From Schaalia sp. ORNL0103 (GTDB taxonomy: Bacteria; Actinomycetota; Actinomycetes; Actinomycetales; Actinomycetaceae), in the NCBI RefSeq assembly GCF_019429565.1, contig NZ_JAHXSA010000002.1, forward strand, positions 217,536 through 281,535: a stretch of 64,000 nucleotides of DNA, in the 5' to 3' direction. Positions within the stretch are counted from its first letter, which is position 1, and every line of letters begins with the position of its first letter. The notes under the pieces are model-generated. The model was not told where the DNA came from. It saw nothing but the letters and a program-made list of their open reading frames with translations, and ran no database searches. Position numbers and translations under genes: made by a program. Positions 7,829 through 17,862 of this stretch are shown here, one piece after another.

Positions 7829-8779
7829 TTAGTCCTGGTGCCCCTTGCGCGCCAGGCGCTTGGCGCGCACGGAGGAAAGTAGCCAGTCGGCGCTCAGGCA
7901 GCTCAGCGCCACCCACACGACGCCCATTGCGATCCAGCGGAACGTGGGTACGGTCTCGTGGAAGATGAACACTGCGACGAGGAGCTGCAGGGTGGGCCCC
8001 AGGTACTGCAGGAAGCCCATCGTCCCCAGGGTCAGGCCCCTTGCTGCCGAGGCGAACATGATGAGGGGGATCATCGTCAACGCACCCGCGCCCACCAGGA
8101 GCGCCAGGTGAATTACCCAGGACACCCCAGAGTCGTCGGAAGAAGCGATCGTGTGGAAAGACGTCGAGGATGTGGCCGCCAGGTAGGCGTAGTAGCCGAG
8201 CAGGACGGGCGAGACCGCGGCCGTCTCGATCGCCATGCCCGCCAGCGGGTCGACGCGTGCGGCCACGTCCTTCTTCACGAGGGAATACAGGCCGAACGTC
8301 AGAGCGAGCGTGAGCGAGACGATAGGTACCGAACGCTGGCCGATCACGAGGATGACGACGGCGACGACGCCGAGGGCCAGGGCCACTTTCTGGATTGGGG
8401 TGACGCGCTCGCGCAGCACGATGAGGCCCAGCGCGATCGTCACGAGGGGATTGATGAAGTAGCCGACCGCCGCATCAGTTGTGTGGCCGGCGAGGACCGC
8501 GTACACGTACACCGACCAGTTGACGACGACGAGCGCGCCCGCGACCGCGAGGCGCCACAGGGCTCCCCGGTCGGCGATCAGCGCGCGGATCTTCCCCAGC
8601 GAACCCGTCACAGCGAGTGCGACCAGGCAGAAGAACAGGCCCCACACCGCGCGGTGGACGATCACCTCGACGGCGCCGGCGGGGGAGAGCAGCGAGAAGT
8701 ACAGGGGGAAGAAACCCCAGATCACGTAGCAGGAAACGCCGAGGGCGAGTGCGCGTGGTTCGTTCTTCTGGGTGCTCAT
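7829..8779 (-). CDS. rarD: EamA/RarD-type permease
   Basis: Drug/metabolite transporter superfamily membrane protein, 316 residues with about ten hydrophobic segments. The N-terminus ALGVSCYVIWGFFPLYFSLL is characteristic of the RarD subgroup. Its ATG shares bases with the hemA stop (ATGA), so it is probably translated from the hemA message. RarD proteins have no settled substrate. Confidence 0.85.
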   Translation of the reverse strand: MSTQKNEPRALALGVSCYVIWGFFPLYFSLLSPAGAVEVIVHRAVWGLFFCLVALAVTGSLGKIRALIADRGALWRLAVAGALVVVNWSVYVYAVLAGHTTDAAVGYFINPLVTIALGLIVLRERVTPIQKVALALGVVAVVILVIGQRSVPIVSLTLALTFGLYSLVKKDVAARVDPLAGMAIETAAVSPVLLGYYAYLAATSSTSFHTIASSDDSGVSWVIHLALLVGAGALTMIPLIMFASAARGLTLGTMGFLQYLGPTLQLLVAVFIFHETVPTFRWIAMGVVWVALSCLSADWLLSSVRAKRLARKGHQD

Positions 8780-10119
8780 GCACCCAGTGTATGAACATTG
8801 TGTGGGCAGACGCCGCCGCGGGAACGGCTGTGATCACCTGGCGAGAAAGCGTGAGGGGTCGCGTCGTCCCCCGAGATCAGGGCGGTCTCGTCGATGCCGA
8901 GGACCACGCCGAGGGCCTCCAGGTAGCGTTCCTGCTGGCTCTCCTCGCCGGCCCGGCGCGCCATGACGGTCGGGTTGTGGATGAGGCGCGCGGCCAGGTG
9001 ACGCAGTGCTCGGGCTGCGTCGTCCGTCGAGAGGGGATCCTCGCCGAGGCGATCGATCTCCTCCTCAACGATGCGGAAAACGCGTGAGCGCAGGTGCCGC
9101 ACGACCGGGTCCATGGATCGGGCGCCGAGGCCGCGCTCGAAGGAGGAGACCTCCTCGTCGATGATGGCGCGGGCGCGCGTCAGCGCGTCAGCATCGGCTG
9201 CCGGGACCGAGGCCTGGATGGTCGGCAGATCAATGAGAGTGACATTCGGGAGCAAGGCGACAGAGCTTTCGGTGTCGCGCATGAGCGCGAGGTCCAGGAC
9301 CACGGTGTGCCCGGCCTGGGCGGCCATGTCGCGCGTCAGGACGGGGCTTCCCAGCCCTCGGCATGTCACTACGAGGTCGGCGCGCTCCAGAGCAGAGGGT
9401 AGGTCTGCGGCATCAACCCAGCCGATGCCTCGTCCCTGGGCGAATTCGCGTGCGCGCCCGGACGTCGAGTAGACGGACACGTCCGATGCGCCGAGCGCGT
9501 GCAGGGTGCTGACGGTCGCGCCCGCGTAGGCGCCCGTCCCGACGATGAGCACGCGTGCGTCCTCCCACGGTCCCAGGTGAGCCGCAGCCATGTCGAGGCC
9601 GACGGCGACGACGGATCGTCCAGCCCCGGCCAGTCCGGTCTCGGTGGCGACGCGGCGGGAGGTGGCCGACGCTCGCTCGGCGGCGCGCCCCAGGTCGCAG
9701 CTGAGGGTCCCGTCCTCCCAGGCCGTGCGCGCGGCGCGGCGCATCTGCCCGGCGATTTCGCGCTCGCCGATGACCATGGATTCCAGTCCCGCCGCAGTCG
9801 AAAACAGATCGACGAGGCCGTCGCGACCCCACAGGTGACGCAGGTGCACGTCCTCGCGCTGTGCGTGCGAGGCCTGGGCGAGCTCGCGCTCGACCGCGTC
9901 CTTGAGCGCGTGGGGGTCGGCCGAGGCCGGGGCGTCGACGTAGATGGTGACGCGATTGCAGGTGCGCAGGACCATGACTCCGCGCGCGTTCGGCAGCGAG
10001 CGCGTGAGGGTAGGACCCAGATCGTCCGCGCTGGAGAGCCGGGCGATGTCATCGAGGGGGGTGTAGCGGTGGTCCGCGGAAAGCACATGAATAGTCACAA
10101 CGCGTCCATTTAAGGGCAC
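8776..10119 (-). CDS. hemA: Glutamyl-tRNA reductase
   Basis: First committed step of C5-pathway tetrapyrrole synthesis: NADPH-dependent reduction of glutamyl-tRNA to glutamate-1-semialdehyde. The catalytic cysteine is in RTCNRVTIY (Cys54 from the first start), followed by the NADP domain (VLIVGTGAYAGATVSTL) and the helical dimerization domain. Two GTG starts are possible, at 10119 and 10098; the second is nearer the usual family N-terminus (VTIHVLSADH). Divergent from hemE; its product is used by HemL in the same cluster. Confidence 0.95.
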   Translation of the reverse strand: MPLNGRVVTIHVLSADHRYTPLDDIARLSSADDLGPTLTRSLPNARGVMVLRTCNRVTIYVDAPASADPHALKDAVERELAQASHAQREDVHLRHLWGRDGLVDLFSTAAGLESMVIGEREIAGQMRRAARTAWEDGTLSCDLGRAAERASATSRRVATETGLAGAGRSVVAVGLDMAAAHLGPWEDARVLIVGTGAYAGATVSTLHALGASDVSVYSTSGRAREFAQGRGIGWVDAADLPSALERADLVVTCRGLGSPVLTRDMAAQAGHTVVLDLALMRDTESSVALLPNVTLIDLPTIQASVPAADADALTRARAIIDEEVSSFERGLGARSMDPVVRHLRSRVFRIVEEEIDRLGEDPLSTDDAARALRHLAARLIHNPTVMARRAGEESQQERYLEALGVVLGIDETALISGDDATPHAFSPGDHSRSRGGVCPHNVHTLGA

Positions 10120-10339
10120 GCGGGTAGCGCGAGCAGAGTAGCGAAGCTATTTATGTTGGTGACGCCGTGTCATTTCGGAATGTCGGTGAAATAAATGGCT
10201 CTCTCCCGCGGATAAATGGACATAAAGACACGTAAATTCAAGCATTTGCGACGTGTGCGAAATTGTCTTGAACTAAACTGGAAAACGACGGAAATGCGCG
10301 AATTAACGCATGAAAACATCATTAAATTAAGGGAGATAC
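10120..10339. promoter_or_regulatory. AT-rich divergent hemA/hemE control region
   Basis: 220 bp much richer in A+T than its surroundings, carrying the promoters of hemA (leftward) and the hemE operon (rightward). A clear Shine-Dalgarno AGGGAGA precedes hemE. I could not assign a specific regulator site. Confidence 0.5.
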
Positions 10340-11437
10340 ATGACGACGCCCCCGCTGATCGCCGCCCTGACCGGGCAACGCGGGCCCACCCCCGTGTGGT
10401 TCATGCGTCAGGCCGGACGCTCCCTGCCTGAGTACCGCGAGCTGCGCGCCGACGTCGGCCTGCCCATGCTCGAGGCCTGCCTGCGCCCCGACGTGGCCGC
10501 CGAGGCAACGGTGCAGCCCGTGCGGCGCCACGGCGTGGACGCGGGCATCTTCTTTTCGGATATCATGGTCCCCCTGCGCCTGGCCGGGGTGGGTGTCGAG
10601 ATTGAGCCAGGTGTCGGCCCCGTCCTCGATCATCCCTATCGCACGCGCGAGAGTATCGACGAGCTGCTGAGTCATCGTTACGGGGAGGGGTCCTGGACCG
10701 ATTCCACCGGGCGTACGCGCGACTGCGCCGAGGGTGCCCAGTCCGTGCGCGACGGCGTCGCAACGGCGGTGCGCGAGCTCGGCTCCACGCCGCTCATCGG
10801 ATTCGGCGGAGCCCCCTTCACCCTGGCCGCGTACATGGTCGAGGGGCGTCCCTCGCGCGATCACATGGCCGCGCGGTCGCTCGCGGCGTCGGACCCTGGC
10901 GCGTGGGATGCTCTCATGACCTGGTGTGCGCGTGTGAGCGCCGACTTTATCACCGCTCAGATCGAGGCCGGTGCCAGCGCCGCGCAGCTCTTCGACTCGT
11001 GGGTGGGGTCCCTCTCGCCTCGTACCTATCGGGAATCCGTCGCGCCGTATTCGCGCATGGTTGCGCAGCGCGTCGCCGGCGCCGTCAGCCCGGTGACCGG
11101 CGAGCGCGCTCCGCTCATCCACTTCGGGACGGGCAGCGCTCCGATCCTGGCCGACATGGCCGAGGTCGGTGCCGACTGCGTGGGCGTGGACTGGAAGACG
11201 GACCTGTCGTGGGCCATCGCGCAGGTGCCCGGAAAGGCCGTGCAGGGGAATTTGGACCCCGCGCTGCTTCAGGCCCCGTGGCACGTTATCGAACAGGCTG
11301 TTCGAGATATTCTCGACGCTGGTCGCTCCGCCCCTGGGCACGTCTTCAACCTCGGACACGGCGTGCCACCCACGACCGACCCGGACGTGCTGACGCGCAT
11401 CGTGGAGCTGGTGCACGAGCTGGGCGACGAACGATGA
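10340..11437 (+). CDS. hemE: Uroporphyrinogen III decarboxylase
   Basis: Converts uroporphyrinogen III to coproporphyrinogen III. 365 residues with both family signatures: WFMRQAGRSLPEYRELR near residue 20 and GFGGAPFTLAAYMVEG near 155. First gene of hemE-hemY-hemC-hemD-hemB-hemL; the stop overlaps the next ATG (ATGA). Confidence 0.97.
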   Translation: MTTPPLIAALTGQRGPTPVWFMRQAGRSLPEYRELRADVGLPMLEACLRPDVAAEATVQPVRRHGVDAGIFFSDIMVPLRLAGVGVEIEPGVGPVLDHPYRTRESIDELLSHRYGEGSWTDSTGRTRDCAEGAQSVRDGVATAVRELGSTPLIGFGGAPFTLAAYMVEGRPSRDHMAARSLAASDPGAWDALMTWCARVSADFITAQIEAGASAAQLFDSWVGSLSPRTYRESVAPYSRMVAQRVAGAVSPVTGERAPLIHFGTGSAPILADMAEVGADCVGVDWKTDLSWAIAQVPGKAVQGNLDPALLQAPWHVIEQAVRDILDAGRSAPGHVFNLGHGVPPTTDPDVLTRIVELVHELGDER

Positions 11438-12900
11438 ACCCCCTGGAGGCCATCCCCACCCACCCAGGAGCGGTCGTCGTCGGCGGAGGTATCGCCGGCC
11501 TCGTGAGCGCGTGGGAACTGGCCCGCGCGGGCGTGCGTCCCCTCCTGATTGAGGCGCGCGGCTACCTGGGCGGCCTCATCGCCCGTGGCACGGTCGGCGG
11601 AGCGAACGTGGACCTGGGCGCGGAGACATACGTCGTGCGCGGCACCGACACCTCCTCGATCGTGGAGGCCCTGGGGCTGACCTCGGTCGAGCCCGCCGGA
11701 TCGGGCGCCCGCCTCTACGCCCCCGCCCTGCGCGGCGGCTGGGAGCTGCGCCCCTTCCTGCGCGACTCGTTCCTGGGAATCCCGGCCCACCCGGACGCGC
11801 CTGACTGTGCTCATGTACTCGGCGAGGCCGGGGTGCGCCGCGCCCTCGAGGATCGCTCGATGGGCGGCGGCATCGGCATGGACGAGGCCGGGGAGACTCT
11901 GGCAGGTTTCGTGGCCGCGCGCATGGGGGAGGCCGTGCTGGAGCGCTCGGTGCGGCCGATCATCGCGGGCATTTACACTGCCGACCCCTCCGTGCTGGCA
12001 ACCGACACGGTTGCCCCCGGCCTGCGCGCCGAGACTGCCCGTCACGGATCCCTGGCCGCTGCGGTTGCGGCGCGCCTGGCCGCTGCCGGATCGCGCCGCA
12101 CCCCCGAAGCCTGTGTCGAGGGCGGTATGTTCGTCCTCGTCGACGCGCTGAGGGCCGCCATCGAAGAGGCCGGGGGAACCGTCCTGACCCGCACGGGCGC
12201 GTTCTCACTGAGGCGCACGGCCTCGGGATGGACCCTCGAGTGCGGGCCGACGAAGCCCGGGCCCACCCCCGGAGCTGAACCCGTGCCGAGTGGGCCGGGC
12301 GTGAACGTGACGACGGAGCGCCTCGTCCTCGCCTGCAGCGCCAGCGCCGCCCTGCGCCTGTTGACGCAGGCGCGCATCCCCGGCCTCGTGCCCGATGTGA
12401 GCGTTCCCGAGGGTGCGCCCATCGCGCGCCTCACCCTGGCCGTTCACGCCCCCGAGCTGGACGACGCGCCCATCTCCCAGGGCCTCCTGGTCGCGCCCGC
12501 CCCTGCCGACGAGCGGCCGGTGGCGGCCAAGGCGCTGTCCCACCTGAACGTCAAGTGGCCCTGGCTCGCCGACCAACTCCCGCCCCACACGCACCTGCTG
12601 CGCCTGTCCTACGGGCGCCTCGGAGAGGCCGAACCCGCCGTCACCGTCGAGGGGGCCCTGCGCGACATCCGCACGCTCACCGGCGTCACCATCGCCGCCG
12701 AGGCCGTCACCGACCACCTGCTCGCCCGCTGGAACGGCACGCTCCCGCCCCTGCCGCCCGAGTATCGCAGCCGCGTCGCCGCTCTCGAGGAACAGGTGCG
12801 TCCCCTGGGGGGCGTGGCGCTCACGGGCGCCTGGGTCGCAGGAACCGGCATCGCCTCCGTTGTCACACACGCCCGCGCGGGCGCGAAAGGACTGATATGA
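11434..12900 (+). CDS. hemY: Coproporphyrinogen/protoporphyrinogen oxidase HemY
   Basis: FAD enzyme, 488 residues from the ATG overlapping the hemE stop. The N-terminal dinucleotide motif is VVVGGGIAGLVSAWELARAG and the C-terminal FAD segment is GGVALTGAWVAGTGIASVV. In actinobacteria this enzyme normally oxidizes coproporphyrinogen III to coproporphyrin III in the coproporphyrin-dependent route. The partner genes hemH and hemQ are not in the window. It is followed by hemC with another ATGA overlap. Confidence 0.92.
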   Translation: MNPLEAIPTHPGAVVVGGGIAGLVSAWELARAGVRPLLIEARGYLGGLIARGTVGGANVDLGAETYVVRGTDTSSIVEALGLTSVEPAGSGARLYAPALRGGWELRPFLRDSFLGIPAHPDAPDCAHVLGEAGVRRALEDRSMGGGIGMDEAGETLAGFVAARMGEAVLERSVRPIIAGIYTADPSVLATDTVAPGLRAETARHGSLAAAVAARLAAAGSRRTPEACVEGGMFVLVDALRAAIEEAGGTVLTRTGAFSLRRTASGWTLECGPTKPGPTPGAEPVPSGPGVNVTTERLVLACSASAALRLLTQARIPGLVPDVSVPEGAPIARLTLAVHAPELDDAPISQGLLVAPAPADERPVAAKALSHLNVKWPWLADQLPPHTHLLRLSYGRLGEAEPAVTVEGALRDIRTLTGVTIAAEAVTDHLLARWNGTLPPLPPEYRSRVAALEEQVRPLGGVALTGAWVAGTGIASVVTHARAGAKGLI

Positions 12901-13931
12901 CCACGCGGACATTTGTGCTGGGGACCAGGGGATCGCGCCTGGCGCTCGCCCAATCCACCACCGTCGCGCGGGCGATCGAAGAGGCCGGGGCTCGCCTCGG
13001 CGAGGACGTGCGCGTCAATCTGGAGGTCGTGCGCACCCACGGTGACGTGTCTGCGGCACCCCTGGCCGCGCTCGGAGGCGTTGGCGTGTTCGCCGCTCAG
13101 CTGCGGCTCGCTCTCCTTGGGGGAGAGTGCGACCTGGCCGTCCACTCCTTCAAAGACTTGCCCACCGCCCCCACGCCGGGCCTGCGCATCGCGGCCGTCC
13201 CGCAGCGCGAAGACCCCCGCGACGCCCTGTGCGCGGCCGACGGGGCGACGCTGTCGTCGCTGCCCGCGGGCGCGCTCGTCGGCACGGGCTCGCCCAGGCG
13301 CGCCGCCCAGGTGCTCGCCGCGCGCCCCGACCTGCGCGTCTGCGACCTGCGCGGCAACGTCCCCACGAGGCTCTCGCGCGTGCGCGGCATTGACCTGGGC
13401 GCCGACGCGGGCACCGCGCCCTCCGCCCTCGGCACGGGCGAGCGTCTCGACGCGGTCGTCCTCGCCCTCGCCGGGCTGCGGCGCATCGGCCTCGACGCCC
13501 ACGCCACCGACGTGCTCGACCCCACCGTCATGATGCCCGCCCCCTCGCAGGGAGCTCTCGCCATCGAAACGCGCGACGAGGACGACCCCCTCCTGCGCGC
13601 CCTCCTGAGCACCCTCAACAATCGGCCGACCGCGCTCGCGGCCAGCGCCGAGCGGGCCGTCCTCTCCGCCCTGGGTGCGGGGTGCGCGGCTCCCGTGGGT
13701 GCGTTCGCCCGCGTGGACGAGGCCTCCTCGGCCCTCCTGCTCGACGCGCGCGTGATGAGCGTCGACGGGCGTGAGCGGGTCGAGGCGAGTGGCGCGCTCG
13801 AGCTCACGGACTCGGTTGGTCGCGGCGAGGCCGCCCGCCTCGGCGAGGACGTGGCGCGTCAGCTGCTCGCGTGTGGCGCCGCCGAGGTCACCGACCTGGG
13901 GGCGACGAAAGCGCCGAGGCAATCCTCGTGA
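12897..13931 (+). CDS. hemC: Porphobilinogen deaminase
   Basis: Polymerizes four porphobilinogens to hydroxymethylbilane. 344 residues from the ATG in the ATGA overlap with hemY. N-terminus TRGSRLALAQS is diagnostic; the cysteine that carries the dipyrromethane cofactor is Cys263 in ALGAGCAAPVG. Substrate comes from HemB and product goes to HemD, both in this operon. Confidence 0.97.
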   Translation: MTTRTFVLGTRGSRLALAQSTTVARAIEEAGARLGEDVRVNLEVVRTHGDVSAAPLAALGGVGVFAAQLRLALLGGECDLAVHSFKDLPTAPTPGLRIAAVPQREDPRDALCAADGATLSSLPAGALVGTGSPRRAAQVLAARPDLRVCDLRGNVPTRLSRVRGIDLGADAGTAPSALGTGERLDAVVLALAGLRRIGLDAHATDVLDPTVMMPAPSQGALAIETRDEDDPLLRALLSTLNNRPTALAASAERAVLSALGAGCAAPVGAFARVDEASSALLLDARVMSVDGRERVEASGALELTDSVGRGEAARLGEDVARQLLACGAAEVTDLGATKAPRQSS

Positions 13932-14749
13932 ACGAGCCCCACGTGAGCGCACCCTCAGTGAATGCGCACTTGACCGCGCGGCGGATCCTCCTGACCCGCG
14001 CCAAGCCCGACGACGCCATTGCGCGCGCCCTGCGGACGGCCGGGGCGCGGGTGGATGCTCTCGCCCTCACGGTCTCGACGCCGCTGGATTCCGCGCAGCT
14101 CGACGCGGCGCGCGCCCGGCTCGCTGACGGCGGATACGCGTGGGTCGTGTTCTCCTCCTGGAGGGCCGCGCGGGCGGTTGCGGACACCCTGCCGCGGGCA
14201 TGTTCGCGCGGCACGCGCATCGCCGCTGTCGGTGAGACCACGGCCCGATGGATCAGCGACCACGCGGGGGTCAGCGCCGACCTGACCGGGGCCGGATCCG
14301 CCGTCGCGCTGCTCGAGTGCTTCCCTGCCGCGGCCTCCGGTGCGCGCCCGGTCCTCATCCCCCGCTCGGCGGCAGCGCCCGATACCCTGCCGGATGGGCT
14401 GAGCTCCCTCGGCTGGAGCGTCGAGGCCGTCGACGCCTACACGACCACCCCCGCCGACGCCGCCGATATTGACGCCGATATCGCGGGGAATTTCCGCGCG
14501 GGGCACTACGACGCGGCGGTCCTCACCGCCTCATCCCAGGCGCGCGCCCTCCCCCTGCTCCTCGGGCCGCCGCCCCCCTCAACTCGGGTCGTGACCATCG
14601 GCGCGCCCACCGCAGCCACCGCCAGGCGGCAGGGGATCGCGGTCGCGGCCAAAGCCTCGTCCCCCACACCCGATGCCATCGTCCGCGCCCTTATCGACGC
14701 CCTCGACCGCCCCGCCCAAGCCGACGCACCTGAAGAAAGAGACTCATGA
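13928..14749 (+). CDS. hemD: Uroporphyrinogen III synthase
   Basis: Closes hydroxymethylbilane with ring-D inversion. 273 residues from a GTG that overlaps the hemC stop (GTGA). The family is poorly conserved; identification rests on position between hemC and hemB, length, and recognizable pieces such as [27 protein letters not shown] and [11 protein letters not shown]. No fused methyltransferase domain. Confidence 0.9.
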   Translation: MNEPHVSAPSVNAHLTARRILLTRAKPDDAIARALRTAGARVDALALTVSTPLDSAQLDAARARLADGGYAWVVFSSWRAARAVADTLPRACSRGTRIAAVGETTARWISDHAGVSADLTGAGSAVALLECFPAAASGARPVLIPRSAAAPDTLPDGLSSLGWSVEAVDAYTTTPADAADIDADIAGNFRAGHYDAAVLTASSQARALPLLLGPPPPSTRVVTIGAPTAATARRQGIAVAAKASSPTPDAIVRALIDALDRPAQADAPEERDS

Positions 14750-15777
14750 CCACCGTCCCCGAATCCGTTACCTCCTACCTCGCCGAGGCCGGGGTGGACT
14801 CCTCCCCGATCCCGACGATCCGCCCGCGCCGCCTGCGCTCGACCCCCGCGATGCGCGCCCTCGTGCGCGAAACCCACGTCGACCCCGCCAAGCTCATCTG
14901 GCCCGTCTTCGTGTGCGACGACATCGATGAACCCCGTGAAATCGCCGCAGTGCCCGGCCAGTACCAGCACACGATCGACTCGCTGCGCCGGGCCGCAGCC
15001 GAGGCTGCCGAAGCGGGCGTGGGTGCCATCGACCTGTTCGGCGTGCCCGGCCGCCGCGACGCGATCGGCTCCCAGGCGTGGGCGGAGGATGGGATCCTCA
15101 ACCGCGGCCTCGCCGCCGTGCGCGCCGAGGTCGGCGACGCCCTCGTCGTGTGCGCGGACACCTGCCTGGACGAGTTCACCGACCACGGGCACTGCGGACT
15201 CCTCGATTCCGAAGGCGGCGTCGACAACGACGCGACCCTGCCGCTCTACCAGGCGATGGCGATTTCCCAGGCGCGCGCGGGCGCACACATGGTCTCGCCC
15301 TCGGGCATGATGGACGGCCAGGTCGCCGCGATCCGCGCCGCCCTCGACCAGGCGGGACACGCGGACGTTGCCATCCTCGCCTACTCCGCGAAGTACGCGT
15401 CCGCCTACTTCGGGCCCTTCCGCGAGGCCGTGGGTTCCACGCTCAAGGGTGATCGTCGCACCTACCAGCAGGACCCCGCGAACCGACGCGAGGGCCTTTT
15501 CGAGGCGCTGCTCGATGCGGCCGAGGGCGCCGACATGCTCATGGTTAAGCCCGCCGGCCCCTACCTGGACGTGCTGGCCGACGTGGCCGCCGCCTCCGAC
15601 ATTCCCGTCGCCGCCTACCAGGTGTCCGGCGAGTACGCGATGGTCGAGGCTGCCGCCGCCAACGGGTGGATTGACCGCACCCGCGTTATCGACGAATCCC
15701 TGACCGGCATCTTCCGGGCGGGAGCCGACTCCGTCCTCACCTACTGGGCTCTCGAAGTAGCCCGCCGGGCCCGCTGA
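14746..15777 (+). CDS. hemB: Delta-aminolevulinic acid dehydratase
   Basis: Condenses two 5-aminolevulinates to porphobilinogen. 343 residues; Schiff-base lysines lie in [16 protein letters not shown] and [12 protein letters not shown]. The metal site reads [16 protein letters not shown]: two of the three zinc cysteines are present, while one is Asp, a mixed type between the zinc (Cys3) and magnesium-only forms. ATGA overlap with hemD. Confidence 0.96.
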   Translation: MTTVPESVTSYLAEAGVDSSPIPTIRPRRLRSTPAMRALVRETHVDPAKLIWPVFVCDDIDEPREIAAVPGQYQHTIDSLRRAAAEAAEAGVGAIDLFGVPGRRDAIGSQAWAEDGILNRGLAAVRAEVGDALVVCADTCLDEFTDHGHCGLLDSEGGVDNDATLPLYQAMAISQARAGAHMVSPSGMMDGQVAAIRAALDQAGHADVAILAYSAKYASAYFGPFREAVGSTLKGDRRTYQQDPANRREGLFEALLDAAEGADMLMVKPAGPYLDVLADVAAASDIPVAAYQVSGEYAMVEAAAANGWIDRTRVIDESLTGIFRAGADSVLTYWALEVARRAR

Positions 15778-15824
15778 GCGCGCATACCATACCAACAATC
15801 CGTTTTTCTTCTGTGAAGGTAGCC

Positions 15825-17210
15825 GTGACCACTAACGAAACCGCATTTTCCCAAGCAAAAGCCGTCATCCCCGGCGGCGTCGACTCGCCCGTGCGCGCCT
15901 TCGGCGGCGTCGGCGGCACCCCGCGCTTCATCGCGAGCGCGAGTGGCGCGCGCGTCACCGACGTCGAGGGACGTTCCTATGTGGACCTTGTTGGCTCGTG
16001 GGGCCCGGCGCTGCTTGGCCACGCACACCCCGAGGTGGTGGCAGCCGTCCAGGAGGCGGCCTCGCGTGGCCTGTCCTTCGGTGCACCCACCGAAACTGAG
16101 ACGCTGCTGGCCAGCGCCGTGCGCGAGCGCGTGCCCTTCGCGCAGCGCGTCCGCTTCGTGTCCACGGGCACCGAGGCGACGATGACGGCGATCCGCCTGG
16201 CGCGCGGCGCCACCGGGCGTGACCTCATCGTGAAATTCGCCGGCAATTACCACGGCCATTCCGACGGCCTGCTCGCTGCCGCCGGGTCGGGCGTCGCCAC
16301 CGGCGGCCTGCCCGGGTCGGCCGGCGTCCCCGAGGCCATCACCGCCCAGACGATCGTCCTGCCCTACAACGATGTCGATGCCCTGCGCGCGTGCTTCGAG
16401 CAGGCGGGTAGCAGTATTGCCGCCGTCATCTTCGAGGGCGCCCCCGCCAACATGGGCACGGTCCCGCCCCACCCCGGGTGGAACCGCGAGATCCGCCGCC
16501 TGTGCACCGCGCACGGCGCGCTCATGATCCTCGACGAGGTCCTCACCGGCTTCCGCGTTGACCCCGCCGGCTGGTGGGGCCTCGAGGCCGTGGCCGGGTG
16601 GGTCGACGGCGCGCCCTCGGTCCGCTACAGCGCCGGTTTTGTTGACGTGTCCTGCGTGGAGGGCGCCGACTGGGTGCCCGACCTGGTGACCTTCGGCAAG
16701 GTCGTGGGCGGCGGTATGCCCCTGGCGGCCGTTGCTGGGCGTGCGGACGTCATGGACCTGCTGGCCCCCCTGGGCCCCGTCTACCAGGCGGGCACGCTCT
16801 CGGGCAATCCCCTGGCCACGGTCGCCGGCCTGCGCACCCTCGAACTCGCTGATCAGGGTGTGTACGACCGCGTGAACGCCTCCGCGCAGGAGATCAGCAC
16901 GATCGTGTCGGACGCGCTCAGCGCTGCCGGCGTCGCGCACCGCGTCCAGCGCACGGGATCCCTGTTCTCCGTCATGTTCGGCGAGGCCGCGGCCTCCTCG
17001 GGCGTGTACGACTACGACCAGGCGCGCGCCCAGGAGGCGTGGCGCTACGCCCCCTTCTTCCACTCGTTCCTGTCCTCGGGTGTGGCCCTGCCGCCCTCGG
17101 TGTACGAGGGGTGGTTCGTGTCCGGCGCTCACGGCGAGGCGGAGCTGGAAGCCATCGCCGCCGCGGCTCCGGCCGCCGCGCAGGCCGCCGCTGCGGCTCA
17201 GCCGGAGTGA
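15825..17210 (+). CDS. hemL: Glutamate-1-semialdehyde 2,1-aminomutase
   Basis: PLP enzyme that forms 5-aminolevulinate from the HemA product. From the GTG at 15825 it has 461 residues (a GTG at 15813 would add four). The PLP lysine is Lys292 in [15 protein letters not shown]. About 25 residues are inserted just before it ([17 protein letters not shown] region) compared with the usual Lys265 position. Last gene of the hem operon, 47 bp after hemB, with a terminator downstream. Confidence 0.95.
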   Translation: MTTNETAFSQAKAVIPGGVDSPVRAFGGVGGTPRFIASASGARVTDVEGRSYVDLVGSWGPALLGHAHPEVVAAVQEAASRGLSFGAPTETETLLASAVRERVPFAQRVRFVSTGTEATMTAIRLARGATGRDLIVKFAGNYHGHSDGLLAAAGSGVATGGLPGSAGVPEAITAQTIVLPYNDVDALRACFEQAGSSIAAVIFEGAPANMGTVPPHPGWNREIRRLCTAHGALMILDEVLTGFRVDPAGWWGLEAVAGWVDGAPSVRYSAGFVDVSCVEGADWVPDLVTFGKVVGGGMPLAAVAGRADVMDLLAPLGPVYQAGTLSGNPLATVAGLRTLELADQGVYDRVNASAQEISTIVSDALSAAGVAHRVQRTGSLFSVMFGEAAASSGVYDYDQARAQEAWRYAPFFHSFLSSGVALPPSVYEGWFVSGAHGEAELEAIAAAAPAAAQAAAAAQPE

Positions 17211-17245
17211 TCGACTGCGTCGCGGCGACCGTGCCGTGAACGGCT

Positions 17246-17287
17246 GAGGGGTGGGGATCCCGGTGGGTCCCCACCCCTCGTCTTTTC
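17246..17287 (+). terminator. Terminator of the hemE-L operon
   Basis: 12-bp perfect stem (17246-17257 with 17268-17279) followed by GTCTTTT. Confidence 0.85.
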
Positions 17288-17345
17288 CGTTGGCGGGTGG
17301 ATTGCGCGTGCTGCTCGGTGGTGGTTGCTGGCGTCAGTGAGTTTG

Positions 17346-17819
17346 TTATGGGTAATTCCGTTTGGTGAATGTGGGGTCTGGGTCAAAGCAGAATGTTGCT
17401 TTTCCTGGGTTGGGGGTGAACCAGACGATGTCTGAGTGGGCTTCCTTGAGGGTGAAGGTGCCGACCCCCTCGATGGTCGTAGATTCTCCTAGGCGGAGTT
17501 GTGGGGAGTGAGCGAAGTTGTCGATTTCATTCCCCCTCTGTGCAGCTAGGCCGAAGTCGCCAGTTTCTACTCCCATGTTGATCTCACCTCCAGCAATGAA
17601 ATCGACCGGTGCTCCGTCTGATAAATGCCCTAACAGTTCTGGTGGTTTGTTGGGATAACCTCCTACCAAGTATTTGTCGTCGCAGGAAATGAGGGTGCCT
17701 GTTTGGAATCGTTTCCAGGGCCAGGCGTAGGCGATGTGAGCGTAGGTCCAGGGGATGACGAAGGCCAGGACGAGGACGGCCACGACGATGGCGCGAATGC
17801 GTGCGGGTCTGTTGCTCAT
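17346..17819 (-). CDS. Small membrane-anchored protein, tandem paralogue 1 (putative immunity)
   Basis: 157 residues from the ATG at 17819. A short basic N-terminus and one membrane segment (AIVVAVLVLAFVIPWTYAHI) are followed by a domain predicted outside the membrane. The C-terminal block GVGTFTLKEAHSDIVWFTPN is shared by all four tandem copies, as are two cysteines (SCDD and TFCFDPDP) that could form a disulfide. This copy is the most diverged in its middle third. I recognise no family. Position downstream of a WXG-calpain protein suggests an immunity role; this is inference. Confidence 0.7.
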   Translation of the reverse strand: MSNRPARIRAIVVAVLVLAFVIPWTYAHIAYAWPWKRFQTGTLISCDDKYLVGGYPNKPPELLGHLSDGAPVDFIAGGEINMGVETGDFGLAAQRGNEIDNFAHSPQLRLGESTTIEGVGTFTLKEAHSDIVWFTPNPGKATFCFDPDPTFTKRNYP

Positions 17820-17862
17820 GGGTTTGGTTCCGTGGTGATGGGCGGTGTCATCCGTGAGTTTG

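Noticed and set aside
10903..11433. N-terminal extension of the hemY frame
   Set aside because: It overlaps hemE in another frame. The ATG in the ATGA overlap at 11434 starts the FAD motif at the right place.
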